Assembly: GCA_964017125.1 (NCBI GenBank)
Contig: OZ024908.1
Location: forward strand, 85,193,914-85,257,913
Origin: Flabesymbios commensalis
Lineage: Eukaryota; Annelida; Polychaeta; Terebellida; Flabelligeridae
Length of the DNA: 64,000 bases
Direction: 5' to 3'
Under the pieces are notes generated by a model, which did not search any database, was not told the origin of the DNA, and worked only from the letters and a program-made list of their open reading frames with translations. The position numbers were made by a program, and so were the translations under genes. Positions within the stretch are counted from its first letter, which is position 1. Each line of letters opens with the position of its first letter. Positions 41,489 to 51,639 of this stretch are shown here, piece by piece.

Positions 41489-41848
41489 ACCCGTTAGGCG
41501 CTGAATAATTTGTAAAATACATCGCAACCAAATGGTTTTTTCAATGTGAAATCATCATAAATGTCTTAGTTAGCTCTTCCCGCTTCATTTGAATACCTGA
41601 GTTATGGGACTGCGGACATTAGAAATATTTTTATTCTTACAGCGCGGGGATCAACTTTAGTCGTCAGAATCTGACGTCTACAGACGTGACATCAATCAGC
41701 AAAATTCCAAGATCGTTGACCTCCATTTTGTCAATTTTGAATAATTTTCACCCATTTGAACATGTTGAAGTTGTGGATCGCGTCAACGAGACACAACTTA
41801 AAAAGGTGTAAAATTCCAATTAAACAACTTAGGTAGTGAAAGGGTTAA
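41489..41848 (-). mobile_element. Chimeric TTAA-A / TTAA-C element
   Basis: 41489-41690 is TTAA-A (GGCGCTGAATAATTTG ... GCGCGGGGATCAACTTTAGT CGTCAGAATCTGACGTCTAC AGACGT); at GACATCAATCAGC it switches to the middle of TTAA-C (GACCTCCATTTTGTC, hairpin) and ends GTGAAAGGG TTAA (41845-41848). The missing TTAA-C left half and TTAA-A right half argue for a fusion. Confidence 0.75.
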
Positions 41849-42019
41849 ATCAGTCTTCGGGGTTACAAAATACGGATTTGAAGCATCATGAGGGCTTAAA
41901 GGTGTAGTCAACTGTCAAAATTCGCGGGACAAGGGTCCCCCAAAAGGCAATAGTGCCCGTGAGTAAGCCAAGGCCCTATTCCATAATAATACTAAATATG
42001 CGTTTCATACCCAAAGCTT

Positions 42020-42152
42020 AAATGAACACCGTTTGCAAATCGAGGGACGGATCCTGAGGTGGGGGGGGGAGGGGTTTAGCTGGGTCCAGACCCCCCCCCT
42101 TTTCAAAACTAAATTGCTCAACATCGATCAAAATGGCCAAAATATCAGTTAT
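42020..42152. repeat. Dispersed repeat with G- and C-tracts, copy 2
   Basis: Nearly identical to 41320-41480 over about 130 bp, diverging at CAGTTATGAGG. Confidence 0.8.
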
Positions 42153-42275
42153 GAGGTAATAATTCAAAGCCCTTGTCTTTTGCCCCTACTTGGTCGCCTA
42201 CTTGCAAACAAACTGACTGTATTACTGCGGGGATTTGGAAACTGCTTGACCCCCAAGCTTGAATGTATTGTCACC

Positions 42276-42384
42276 CAGTAAACACAAAACATTTGTATGG
42301 CTTTATGCAATGTTGGACCAACGTCGAAGACGTTGGGCCTACATTGCATAAATGTCATACAAATGTCTTGCGTTTGCTGGGCAG
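42276..42384. mobile_element. AACATTG foldback, ATACAAATG variant
   Basis: CCCAGTAAACACAAAACATT TGTATGGCTTTATGCAATG / CATTGCATAAATGTCATACA AATGTCTTGCGTTTGCTGGG around CCAACGTCGAAGACGTTGG. Sister to 21450-21562. Confidence 0.85.
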
Positions 42385-42399
42385 GAGGACTTTCTCTCA

Positions 42400-42495
42400 A
42401 ACATCGTACATTTAACTAATGTTGGTTCAATGGTGGGCCAGCGTCGCAGACGTTGGCCTAACATTAAAACAGCATTGGATCAATGTCTCGTTTAA
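42400..42495. mobile_element. AACATTG foldback palindrome
   Basis: AACTAATGTTGGTTCAATGG TGGGCCAGCGTCGCAGACG ... CTAACATTAAAACAGCATTG GATCAATGTCTCG. Confidence 0.75.
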
Positions 42496-42783
42496 GTAGT
42501 ATCTTGTAATCAGTTCAGTGGCTATATTAATGCCGTCAATCTGTACTCAATAGGCTACTGTTGGCCTACACTTGACCGTCCCAGGCATGCGCGTTTTGAA
42601 GCTGAATGATTCTTTAAAGGGTTAACCACAGGCGCCCCGATGCAGCTAATGTAAACGTGGTTCAGACATAACACGTGCGCGGTGCAGATCTGCGACATAA
42701 AACATCGCGGCGACGCGCGCAGTGGGAGATCTGCGATAAATACGCGGCGGCGGGCGCGGTGGCAGATTTGCGATAGATCCAGG

Positions 42784-43014
42784 TTAACCCTTTGACTTCC
42801 AGGCCGGGGTGCATGCCAGGATCCAGATATACTGGTGTAGGAGTTCTATTTTTCTTCATTTGAAGCTGGAATTGCTAACGCAATTTCCAGCTTCAAATGA
42901 CGAAAAATACATAAATGTAGTATATATTTGACGAAAATTTGTGTCATTTTATGGTTACGTTCATTGACGAATGACGACGGAAATTTCCGTCATGTATGGT
43001 AGTGAAAAGGTTGA
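42784..43014 (+). mobile_element. TTAA-E relative, full length
   Basis: TTAA (42784-42787) CCCTTTGACTTCC ... hairpin TTCATTTGAAGCTGGAATTG C / GCAATTTCCAGCTTCAAATG A ... GTGAAAAGG TTGA (43011-43014). Shares only the hairpin with 38902-39150; the ends differ. Confidence 0.8.
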
Positions 43015-43427
43015 AAGAACATCCTGATTTCTAGACACCTAGCCTGCGCAACAGTCCTCTCATGGCTACGCTAGAGACGGAATTTATGTCTACTAGACAC
43101 CCTGTTAATAGATTTTACATCATTTTTTAAGTCACAAATATCGAATGAAATTTATGAGATATGTACGTGCAGAAAATATCAAATAAACTAATAATTTCGA
43201 ATTCTGAAGCTTGTTAAAAGCATCATTACAGAATACTAAGGAGAGGATCGTCATCTCGCTTTCTCTCTTACCTTACAGACGCACGTTCATTTTCATGTTA
43301 TGTTTCAATTTGTTGTCTCTTTTTACTTAAATGACAAATGAGTCAATTGCAGGGTTGACACAAATAAATTGTCAAAAACAAAAAAATCCTGACTTTTTAC
43401 TGACTTTTCATGACCAAAAAGAAAAGT

Positions 43428-43655
43428 ATTATAACGCTGAAATATTATTGTATAAACTATGGCGTCTGAAGGGTTTGTCAATTTGAAATCATCACAATTT
43501 TATGTCTTAGTTCTAAGCTATGTTATTGGTCTGCGGACATAATACATTTATCAATTCTCTCAGTGCGGGGATCGACTTTAGACGTCAAAATCTGACGTCT
43601 GACGCCAGATTCTTACGTCTAAAGACGATCCCCGCACTGAATGCTGAAAGGGTCA
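43428..43655 (-). mobile_element. TTAA-A MITE
   Basis: ATAACGCTGAAATATTATTG ... GTGCGGGGATCGACTTTAGA CGTC hairpin ... GATCCCCGCACTGAATG ... AAAGGG. Confidence 0.8.
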
Positions 43656-43884
43656 AAACAACATTGGGCTAGAGTATAGTCTCGTGTCTGCTGACGTAAA
43701 AAAACATACGTTTAAGAACTCTATCCCTCTTATAATTTACAGTCAGTGCTGCATTTGAGATCTGCACTGTAGGCCCTAATCTCGGTCAATAATTCTGTTG
43801 TGAAAAAAAAACACATTTCGAATACGATTTAAAAGCATCGTCCGCATTGGAAGGGTTAATGTGGATGAAATGTGTCTTCCCGGC

Positions 43885-43975
43885 AAAAAAACACGTTGAT
43901 CCATTACTGGCTGATTGTTGGTCTATCATCTGCGACGCTGACCCAACATTCTACCAGCATTGGGTCAGTGTTTGA
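43885..43975. mobile_element. AACATTG foldback palindrome
   Basis: CACGTTGATCCATTACTGGC ... ATCTGCGACGCTGACCCAAC ATTCTACCAGCATTGGGTCA. Confidence 0.65.
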
Positions 43976-44002
43976 GTTGATTCAATTGCACCTGCCCCAC
44001 AC

Positions 44003-44232
44003 TTAACCCTTTACCTGCTAATGACGCATATATTAGAAAAAAAGTAAAAAATAAAAACGTTTTATTAAAAGATGCCCGTTCACATAGGCCTACCCTGATG
44101 TTTCGCAATAATTACATCCCACTGAGAATGAAAATTACCCCAAAAAAACATACTGACTTAGGGTAGTGGTCTTTTCTATTGAAATATTTTTTCAAGAAAT
44201 ATCAGATGACGCGCCAGCAGGTAAAAGGTTAA
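44003..44232 (+). mobile_element. TTAA-F MITE, full length
   Basis: TTAA (44003-44006) CCCTTTACCTGCTAATGACG C ... GCGCCAGCAGGTAAAAGG TTAA (44229-44232). About 20-bp terminal repeats; no strong internal hairpin, unlike the other TTAA families. Confidence 0.88.
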
Positions 44233-44339
44233 CTAATGTAAACGCAGTGAGTTCTATGTTTAGACGTCGCACGTGGCTGACTGGCAGACCGCGATACATA
44301 ACCCAGCCTGATGCGAGACGAAAAACAAGGATGGTCTAA

Positions 44340-44532
44340 CCTTTAGAGCACTGGTGTCGACTACAGTCATATTTCTATGTTTTATTGACACTTGTGTAAA
44401 GTAAAGCATGTGACTATATTTCACAAATTCAAGTCGTTTTCACTCACTTGAAGTTGTGGATCGCGATAGCGAGACACAACTTCAAGTGACTGGAAATTTA
44501 AATTGAAAAACTCAGTGTTCCAAGGTTTAAAG
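44340..44532 (-). mobile_element. TTAA-B relative, sister of 23843-24080
   Basis: GCACTGGTGTCGACTACAGT ... CACAAATTCAAGTCGTTTTC, hairpin CACTCACTTGAAGTTGTG / CACAACTTCAAGTGACTGG. Confidence 0.65.
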
Positions 44533-44534
44533 TA

Positions 44535-44625
44535 AGCACACAGACGTCTGTACAATGCTGGCTTAATGCTGGGCCAGTGTCACAGACGTTGGCCCAGCAT
44601 TAAAACAGCATTGACGTATGAGTTT
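44535..44625. mobile_element. AACATTG foldback palindrome
   Basis: GACGTCTGTACAATGCTGGC TTAATGCTGGGCCAGTG ... GGCCCAGCATTAAAACAGCA TTGACGTATG; both arms read ATGCTGG/CCAGCAT instead of ATGTTGG. Confidence 0.8.
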
Positions 44626-44657
44626 ACAGGAAGCGCACCTGGCGGCACCATCTAGCA

Positions 44658-45105
44658 TTAACTCTTGTCCTGTTGAATTGTGTTTCTATTTTTCGTCATT
44701 TGAAGTTGGAAATTGCGTTAACTTTAAATGATTGAAAATATTTATGTTTATTCAAAACAGACATTTGTCCATATATTTTGAATTACTCGTTTGTTTCTAT
44801 TTTTCATCATTTGAAGCTGGTAATTGCGTCAGCAATTCTGACTTCAAATGATGAAAAATATGTATATTTATTCGAAATAGACACTTCCTAAATTATAAAT
44901 TTTGATTTATATGTTTGTTTCCATTGTTCAATAATTGAAGCTGGAAATTGCGTCAGCAATTCCAGCAACAGATGACTGAAAATAATAATATTTATTCAAA
45001 ATAGACATCTTCGAAATGATATATTTTGATTTGCAGAGCATCTACCACAATGTATTTGATCGGTTTTAGTGGTGTTTATTGAGGTTTAATCTTTACCATG
45101 CTTAA
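44658..45105 (+). mobile_element. TTAA-E MITE with a triplicated hairpin module
   Basis: TTAA (44658-44661) CTCTTGTCCTGTTGAATTG, then three direct copies of a ~130-bp module (starting about 44682, 44792 and 44920), each with a TTTCATCATTTGAAGCTGG / TTCAAATGATGAAAAAT hairpin and a TTATTCGAAATAGACA segment. Right TTAA (45102-45105) is shared with the next element. Confidence 0.82.
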
Positions 45106-45324
45106 AGCGCTTAAATATTTTTGTATAAACCATGGAGACCAAAGGTTTTTTTTAATTTGAAATCACCACAAATGTCTTAGTCAGCTCTTTCCGCTTCATT
45201 TGAATACCTATATCACGGGTCTACAACCATTTAAAAATTGTATTATTTTTTCAGTGCGAGGATCGACTTTAGACGTCAGAATCTGACGCCTAAAATCGAT
45301 TTCCGCGCTGTACCTAAGGGCTAA
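45102..45324 (-). mobile_element. TTAA-A MITE
   Basis: TTAA AGCGCTTAAATATTTTTGTA ... GTGCGAGGATCGACTTTAGA CGTC ... GCGCTGTACCTAAGGG CTAA. Confidence 0.82.
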
Positions 45325-45361
45325 ACTTGCCTGAAGACGTATATAAATCAGGCTCTAGCAG

Positions 45362-45604
45362 TACAAGGGTTTGCAATGGTTTGGTCAAGTGGATGTCGGC
45401 GCCGACGACGGCGAAACTAAACAACCGCTAAATGAAAAAAACAGCCCCTATCATGTACCGTTTACCTGTAATGTAGGTGAGCCGGTAGACATATCAATAG
45501 AGACGGGCTCGAATCTCTTGGCCACTGATTGTCAGGAAAAAGATTGCAGATTTAAAAATGGCCATTATTCAATTTATCGCTGTAACGTCTCTGCATCAAC
45601 ATAA
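45362..45604 (+). CDS. Unassigned open stretch, possible exon
   Basis: Open from after a TAG at 45356 to TAA at 45602-45604, outside any recognised repeat. Content: LQWFGQVDVGADDGE, NSPYHVPFTCNVGEPVDISI, ETGSNLLATDC, CRFKNGHYSIYRC. It has no ATG near the start, and a CTAG acceptor-like site precedes it, so it could be a 3' exon. The S-I-E-T-G-S-N string faintly recalls the active-site loop of pepsin-like proteases (D-T-G-S), but the catalytic Asp would be Glu, so I do not assign a function. Confidence 0.25.
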   Translation, partial: YKGLQWFGQVDVGADDGETKQPLNEKNSPYHVPFTCNVGEPVDISIETGSNLLATDCQEKDCRFKNGHYSIYRCNVSAST

Positions 45605-45937
45605 ACAATTATAAATTTCTGTCTGTTTCTGTGACCTTGAAATTATCAGATTATGCACGATTCAACTAAGTCAAGGAGCTAACTTAAGGTATTATCGCGC
45701 TTACAATCCGATTTTCTATCGGTGAACTGGGTACCTTGAAATTAGGTCATGGTCACAGAGTATTAAACTTGACCTTAAGACTGTTGTAGTGTACCATGTG
45801 TACATTTGGTTAAAAATAAGGGCCCTATATCGAGGCGATATAAGCCGATTTTGTCTCCGTGACTTTGGTCTTAAATAAAACATTTTCCACAGAAACCTCA
45901 AATTGCCAATTTTTGGCACAAGGATTTTTGAAGTGCA
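45605..45937. other. Intergenic, nothing recognised
   Basis: No repeat or gene recognised between the open stretch and the next TTAA-A element. Confidence 0.4.
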
Positions 45938-46164
45938 GATTTTTTTATGAAACCGTGGACACCAAATGGTTTTTTTTCAATTTGAAATCATTATAACTGC
46001 CTTAATTAGCTCTTTTTGATTTTGAATACCGACGTTATGGGTCTACGGCAATTAGAAATATTTTTACTCTTACAGCACGGGGATCGACTTTAGTCGTCAG
46101 AATCTGACGTCCACAGACGTCAGATTATGACGACTAAAGTCTATCCCCGCGCTGTGAGGTTTAA
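45938..46164 (-). mobile_element. TTAA-A MITE
   Basis: TTTTATGAAACCGTGGACAC CAAATGG ... hairpin TTAGTCGTCAGAATCTGACG TC / GACGTCAGATTATGACGACT AA ... GCGCTGTGAGGTTTAA. Both arms carry the private AGTCGTCAG. Confidence 0.8.
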
Positions 46165-46369
46165 GCCACAATAATACACTACAGTACACGACCCTCATCT
46201 TCTTCTCGATAGATACACATTATCTTGTAAATAATCAATCCCCTTAACGAGATGTATCTGCATGTAATGGTCCACTTTACCACTACACACAGATAAAGGT
46301 CGGGATTCTATGTTTGCCTTCCAATGGTTCAACATTTAACATGTTTAAATCGCATGATTTCGATCAAAT

Positions 46370-46700
46370 TGTTATTTTAGAATTCCAATCAAACAAATAA
46401 GTATAAAACAGTTTTTTTTATCCGTTTTGGTAGCCGATTAAATCAATGGGAATGAAATGAGTGCTTAAACATAAACATGTTCAAAGATTTACAAATGCTT
46501 GTCTCAAATAAACAAATATTACTAATTTTCATAACGTAGAGTATACACTTTATAATTTTCTTTAAATACACAACATTATTGTTAACAGTTTCTGCAAGCA
46601 TGTTAAGTACGTTATTTTAGTTAAATTTTCACCCACTTGAAGTTGTGTCTCGCTACCGCGACCCACATCATGTGGGTGAAAATTATTCATTACTCAAGAG
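46370..46700 (-). mobile_element. TTAA-B MITE, expanded and broken
   Basis: Family tail (GCCGATTAAATCAATGGGAA TGAAATGAGTGCTTAAACAT), about 130 bp of other sequence, then CACCCACTTGAAGTTGTGTC TCGCTACCGCGACC CACATCATGTGGGTG. Confidence 0.6.
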
Positions 46701-46816
46701 TTAATGGTTGTCCAGATGTCAGAGCTTGCTCGCTCTTATATTGGTTACATTGTTTTTACTCCATACATGCTTCTTTTTGCTATAAATCGTCGCCTCGGAG
46801 CTAAAGGATCCTATCT

Positions 46817-46843
46817 GACACTCCCCCCTCCCCCCCCCCCCCA
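46817..46843. repeat. C-rich tract
   Basis: Nearly pure C run; a similar one is at 48711-48734. Confidence 0.9.
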
Positions 46844-46884
46844 CCTGATATACTGTTGGCCCACATGTCAGATAATGACCCAGC

Positions 46885-46985
46885 AAAAACAATAAGAATT
46901 GAACAAATGTTAAATTAATGCCGGTCCACAGTCTACGGCATTGGCCCAGCTTTAAACTAACATTGTTTCGATCTCACATGTCAGA
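46885..46985. mobile_element. AACATTG foldback, degraded
   Basis: GAACAAATGTTAAATTAATG CCGG ... GGCCCAGCTTTAAACTAACA TTGTTTCG. Confidence 0.65.
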
Positions 46986-47245
46986 CAATGACACGCCTAT
47001 AATGACCTCAGTAACCTTCCAAGCTTCATCATTGTATTAAGGCACAGCACGTCATGTTAAAGGTAAAATTAATTGAACAATAAATGTTGTCTTCCTCATA
47101 ATAACATTGTGTGCCTTCATTTTACACAATTATACTTTACTTCAGTGTTTACTATAATTATGTGTTAAGGTGTATCAGCCACTATAGATGCCATATGCGA
47201 AGTGGTAGATATGACCCTTTGATAAAAAGTCAGTAAAATTGCTTC
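46986..47245. other. Intergenic
   Basis: A GTGTATCAGCCACTATAG piece near 47168 resembles the palindrome at 4369. Nothing else. Confidence 0.35.
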
Positions 47246-47900
47246 TTGACCCTTACAACGCTAAAAACGACTATGGTCGTTTTGATTATTTTGTATTATA
47301 AAATCACTGATATAAGCCCAGAATCGGAAGCTGACGTATAAAGACGGTTCCCACGCTGATACTGGATTACCGAATGATGTATATAATAGTTTTTTATCTG
47401 TTTATTATCCGACCAAATCACTGTTATTGAGAATGAAATGACTTTTGAACATCAAGATTTGCAAAAGGTCTAATATAAGCAAATATGAGTAATCATGGTG
47501 ATTTTCACTCATGACTTGAAGTTGTGTGTCGCGATAGCGAGACACAACTTCAAGTTGGCCTAACATTAACCCAGCTTTCTGTGTAATGTACTACATGATT
47601 AGAGTACATACACACTGAGTATGTTATGTGACCTACAGCCTGGACACAGCGTGATCACAAAAATAGACTGAACAGTAATAAATCACAGACTCTCATGTGA
47701 ACTCTCAAAATGTTGCCGTTCTCTAAAACGTAGCTCTCGCCCTGTTAGCCCCGTGTTGCTGTGCCAACCTAAAGGGCAGTAGGCCTAACTGTTTATTAGC
47801 CGATTAAATCACTGTTTACGAGAATGAGATTTGCAAATTTGGTCCGAAAATAAACAATTAATGTGATTTTCACCCACTTGAAGTTGGGTTAACATATTTT
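47246..47900 (-). mobile_element. Degraded TTAA-A and TTAA-B pieces
   Basis: TTAA-A-like ends (CCCTTACAACGCT; GACGTATAAAGACGGTTCCC), then TTAA-B (CCGACCAAATCACTGTTATT GAGAATGAAATG; hairpin GACTTGAAGTTGTGTGTCGC / GAGACACAACTTCAAG, 47512-47555) and a second TTAA-B tail at 47795-47890. Confidence 0.6.
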
Positions 47901-48074
47901 CATCTCAACTCTGGCTACAGCATATATATTTGTGTTTAGTACTCTGTCACGGAGCGCGCAGGTCGTGACCCTTTGCGAAATTAACGTCGATACACTGGTT
48001 TCAACCTTAACTCGACGAGACCGTCATCAACGTCATCGCCTAGTCACATTGAGAAGGGAGAAATAAGAATATAT

Positions 48075-48145
48075 TCCAACCTGGGATGAATGTATGACTG
48101 ACGCGGCACTCAGGCGCTCTACCAAAGCGCCACGCCCCCTTTTAT
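48075..48145 (-). mobile_element. tRNA-like SINE head
   Basis: The minus strand reads GGGGCGTGGCGCTTTGGTAG AGCGCCTGAGTGCCGCGTCA, with an A-box-like TGGCGCTTTGGTAGAGCGCC and a decayed B box (GGTTGGAATAT). A third SINE type, distinct from 16894 and 29365. Confidence 0.5.
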
Positions 48146-48159
48146 CACTTGCTTTAGTA

Positions 48160-48960
48160 CTGTATATTTTTTTTTTTTTTATGCACAGCTAAGCTGCCAG
48201 AACGGACCAGAGCAGAGCCGAGCAGAGTCGACCTGAGCCGAGCTGAAATCAAAACATGCAAAATAACTGTTGAGGGTACAGATGCTGTTTTGGCTACAGA
48301 TTTCAGGGGGGATTTAAATCTGATGTAAAATTTCAATTATTTGTTAATCCTTGTCATGTTGATTTATCAGAAACTGCTATTATTCAATTTCATTAGCACC
48401 TTCTAACTCAAATGGCATCATCTGTTTATCTGAGAATCTACTTGTGACTAGAAGAATTTATCAATTTCAGTGACATTTTATTTGGTTCAAAATTAGCTTG
48501 AAACCTATGTATATATATATATATGAGGACCTAGAATGAAAAGGGTTAAATGCGTAATATTTGTTTGCGCACATTTACTAGCGGGTAGAGGGTTACAGGT
48601 CTGAGTCATCCCTGGCAGACGTTAGTTTAGAGGTGAGTGTTTAACATCACTAGACACGTATTTAATGTCTGTAAGTGGCACCCCAGGATGGAGCCTAGCC
48701 AGCCTCACCTCCCCCCCCCCCCCCCCTTCCCCCCAAACGCCAAAAGCTTACACTCTGAAAATACAACCGATACAAACCTGAGTACCACCGCATCAGTGAA
48801 AACCTAGCCATTCCAAAACCTGAGACTCAAAATATACAACCCTCCAAGTACAACCGCATCAGTAAAACCTAGCCATCCCAAAATGTAAAATGTTGAGTGT
48901 CATGCTGTGACTGGGATTTTCGTACTTAGATTGGCGTATCAGGGATGCCAACAGTATGAG
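48160..48960. other. Mixed noncoding
   Basis: A T run (48167-48180), TTAA-E-like right half (about 48345-48545, ending GAAAAGGG TTAA), a C tract (48711-48734) and two direct copies of an AACCTAGCCAT-CCAAAA block (about 48775-48885). No gene. Confidence 0.5.
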
Positions 48961-48964
48961 GTAA

Positions 48965-49078
48965 TCCCAGCAAGCACGGTACATTGGAATAATGTTGTTT
49001 TAAGGTTGGGACACCGTCTTTGACGCTGACCCAACATTAAAACAACATTGTTTCAATGTATCCTGCCTGCTGGGATAT
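48965..49078. mobile_element. AACATTG foldback, long private arms
   Basis: CCCAGCAAGCACGGTACATT GGAATAATGTTGTTTTAAGG TTGG / CCAACATTAAAACAACATTG TTTCAATGTATCCTGCCTGC TGGG. Both arms read (G)GTACATTG/CAATGTATCC in place of GACGTTG/CAACGTC. Confidence 0.85.
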
Positions 49079-49164
49079 AGCGAGATCTGAAAATGCAATA
49101 GATCCCGGATGCGTCACTCTCTGATAGAACACACTAAGAGGTCTCAAGTGTGGTGGATTTATAG

Positions 49165-49980
49165 TAAAATATGAAGTTATCAAGATATGTAGATATCAAG
49201 ATATGTAGTTATCAAGATATGTAGATATCAAGATATGTAGATATCAAGATATGTAGATATCAAGATATGTAGATATCAATATATCATGGATATGTAGATA
49301 TCAAGATATGTAGATATCAAGATATCATGGATATGTAGATATCAAGATATGTAGATATCAAGATATGTAGATATCAAGATATGTAGATATCAAGATATGT
49401 AGATATCAAGATATGTAGATATCAAGATATGTAGATATCAAGATATGTAGATATCAATATATCATGGATATGTAGATATCAAGATATGTAGATATCAAGA
49501 TATCATGGATATGTAGATATCAAGATATGTAGATATCAAGATATGAAGATATCAAGATATGTAGATATCAAGATATCATGGATATGTAGATATCAAGATA
49601 TGTAGATATCAAGATATGTAGATATCAAGATATGAAGATATCAAGATATGTAGATATCAAGATATCATGGATATGTAGATATCAAGATATGTAGATATCA
49701 AGATATGAAGATATCAAGAAATGTAGATATCAAGATATCATGGATATGTAGATATCAAGATATGTAGATATCAAGATATGTAGATATCAAGATATGGAGA
49801 TATCAAGATATGTAGATATCAAGATATCATGGATATGTAGATATCAAGATATGTAGATATCAAGATATGAAGATATCAAGATATGTAGATATCAAGATAT
49901 CATGGATATGTAGATATCATGGATATGTAGATATCATGGATATGTAGATATCAAGATATGAAGATATCAAGATAGGCCTA
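49165..49980. repeat. 16-bp minisatellite (ATATGTAGATATCAAG)n
   Basis: About 50 units. A 17-bp variant (ATATCATGGATATGTAG) recurs every few units, so there is higher-order structure. The unit contains GATATC and the array is close to self-complementary (ATATC/GATAT), so either strand could fold. Confidence 0.95.
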
Positions 49981-49994
49981 CCTAGATATCTAAT

Positions 49995-50290
49995 TCAACA
50001 CATATATGAGTAATGTTCAACCACTTGATGTTGTGAGTCGCGACAACTTCAAGTGGACGCAAATTTAAATTTTATAATGTTGCTCTTTAACTATTACAGA
50101 GCGGGGATCGACTTTAGACGTCAGAATCTGACGTCTGTAGACGTCAGATTTTGACGACTAAATTAGGTCCCCGCACTGTAAGAGTGAAATATTTATAATG
50201 GCCGTAGACCCATAACACAGCTTTTCAAATGAATTGGAAAGAGCTAACTAAGACATGGGGATGCTTTCAAATTGAAAAAAATCATTGTCA
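49995..50290 (+). mobile_element. TTAA-B hairpin scrap followed by a TTAA-A MITE
   Basis: 49995-50075: CACTTGATGTTGTGAGTCGC GACAACTTCAAGTGG. 50087-50290: TTAA CTATTACAGAGCGGGGATCG, hairpin, tail; right end decayed. Confidence 0.7.
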
Positions 50291-50900
50291 CTCGTATGAT
50301 ATCATGTAGTCGATTATGGGCTGATATCGATATCGTCTCATTAGTGAAAACCGCTACAATGACCGTGAAAATTTTTTTAGCAAGTTAAGACGAAGGAAAG
50401 GATCTCCTTTTTTAATTTACTTGCTTACGATTCACTACATGAAACATACATTAGGTTGTGCGAGTGCCTGCCTATTCTGAGTTATTGTATTATAAGTATG
50501 GTAATTTATTGTTTGAAAACATCACTGAGTTGATTTGGTAGAAGCGGCGTCATTCGTCTCAATTGGTCGTTTTAATTACTATAAATTCAACTCTTCAGAA
50601 CGACTAGCTTGATGGTGTGATTACATAAATCACGACAGAACATGTAACATTGAATTGTTGGACTGAATCTGCGGATGAATTATTTATATGGCTAATATAA
50701 CAAAGTCCAAAAATCAACATGTTAAATCACGTCAATACATGTAGAACTAGAAGAGGTGTAATGAATTACAATAAATAGAATTATGTTAACAACACTTAAA
50801 GCAAAGCTCTGGAAAATCAACCCCTTGAAAATATATAATCTGAAGGCAATATTCACCAAGTATACTGTGTACTATACGAAAGTATAGCACTCTACCAACG
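50291..50900. other. Intergenic, nothing recognised
   Basis: No repeat or gene recognised. Confidence 0.4.
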
Positions 50901-50901
50901 T

Positions 50902-50985
50902 CACTGAGCACACGACGTTGTTGCGACGTTAAATCAACGTCATTGACGTTGATTCAACGTCGCATTAACGTCGTGTGTCCAGTGG
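50902..50985. mobile_element. 84-bp foldback, CACTGxxCACACGACGTT type
   Basis: CACTGAGCACACGACGTTGT TGCGACGTTAAATCAACGTC A / TTGACGTTGATTCAACGTCG CATTAACGTCGTGTGTCCAG TG: a nearly perfect palindrome from end to end with no loop. Single copy in the window and unrelated in sequence to the AACATTG family, though of the same design. Confidence 0.85.
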
Positions 50986-51164
50986 AACGATACCCTCTGA
51001 CGAAATAACGTCATAGGGGGTAGGCATGGCTTGGAATTAAATACGGTACTCAGCATGCTCGGTACTGTACTTGGGCCCTGTGAATAAAGACTAATTTTAA
51101 AGGTCAAATTTGAAGATTTCTCTTTTAACAAATGATGCAATTGATTTGAGAATTTTATGAACTT

Positions 51165-51447
51165 ATGTATCTGCGACGCTCACCGAACATTGAAACACCA
51201 TTGTATCAACGTCTTAGTTTGTTGGGGAGACTCTTCTAGTATAAACCGTACAGTTGACATCTACTGATATAGTGGGTATCATTCAGTCACCAGACTACTT
51301 AATTTCACTGACTGTACAAACTTACACCACATCTACCAGGGAACGAGAGACTGATCTAATATTGAGTTAATATTGGGACAGCGTCGAAGCAGTTGGGTCA
51401 GCATTAGAATAACATAAGGTTAATGTCTCGTGTGCGGTGGGCTGCCT
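51165..51447. mobile_element. AACATTG foldbacks
   Basis: A half copy at 51170-51225 and a full one at 51340-51445 (ACGAGAGACTGATCTAATAT TGAGTTAATATTGGGACAGC GTCG...). Confidence 0.65.
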
Positions 51448-51639
51448 CACACCAAATTGAATTCTTCAGTTAATTGGAATCGCCAAATCTTGCAAAACAT
51501 TTGCAAAACATTTTGCAACAACAATTATCGCCAGAACCGCGAATACAGTAAATGCTTAGAACAAAATTTTAACAAAATTTCGCACGCATCGTATATTGTA
51601 GTATATCGATTGTTATGCCCGTACTCTGCATGTAATACA

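Noticed and set aside
49165-49980. CRISPR-like array
   Set aside because: The units are contiguous with no unique spacers, and the genome is eukaryotic.
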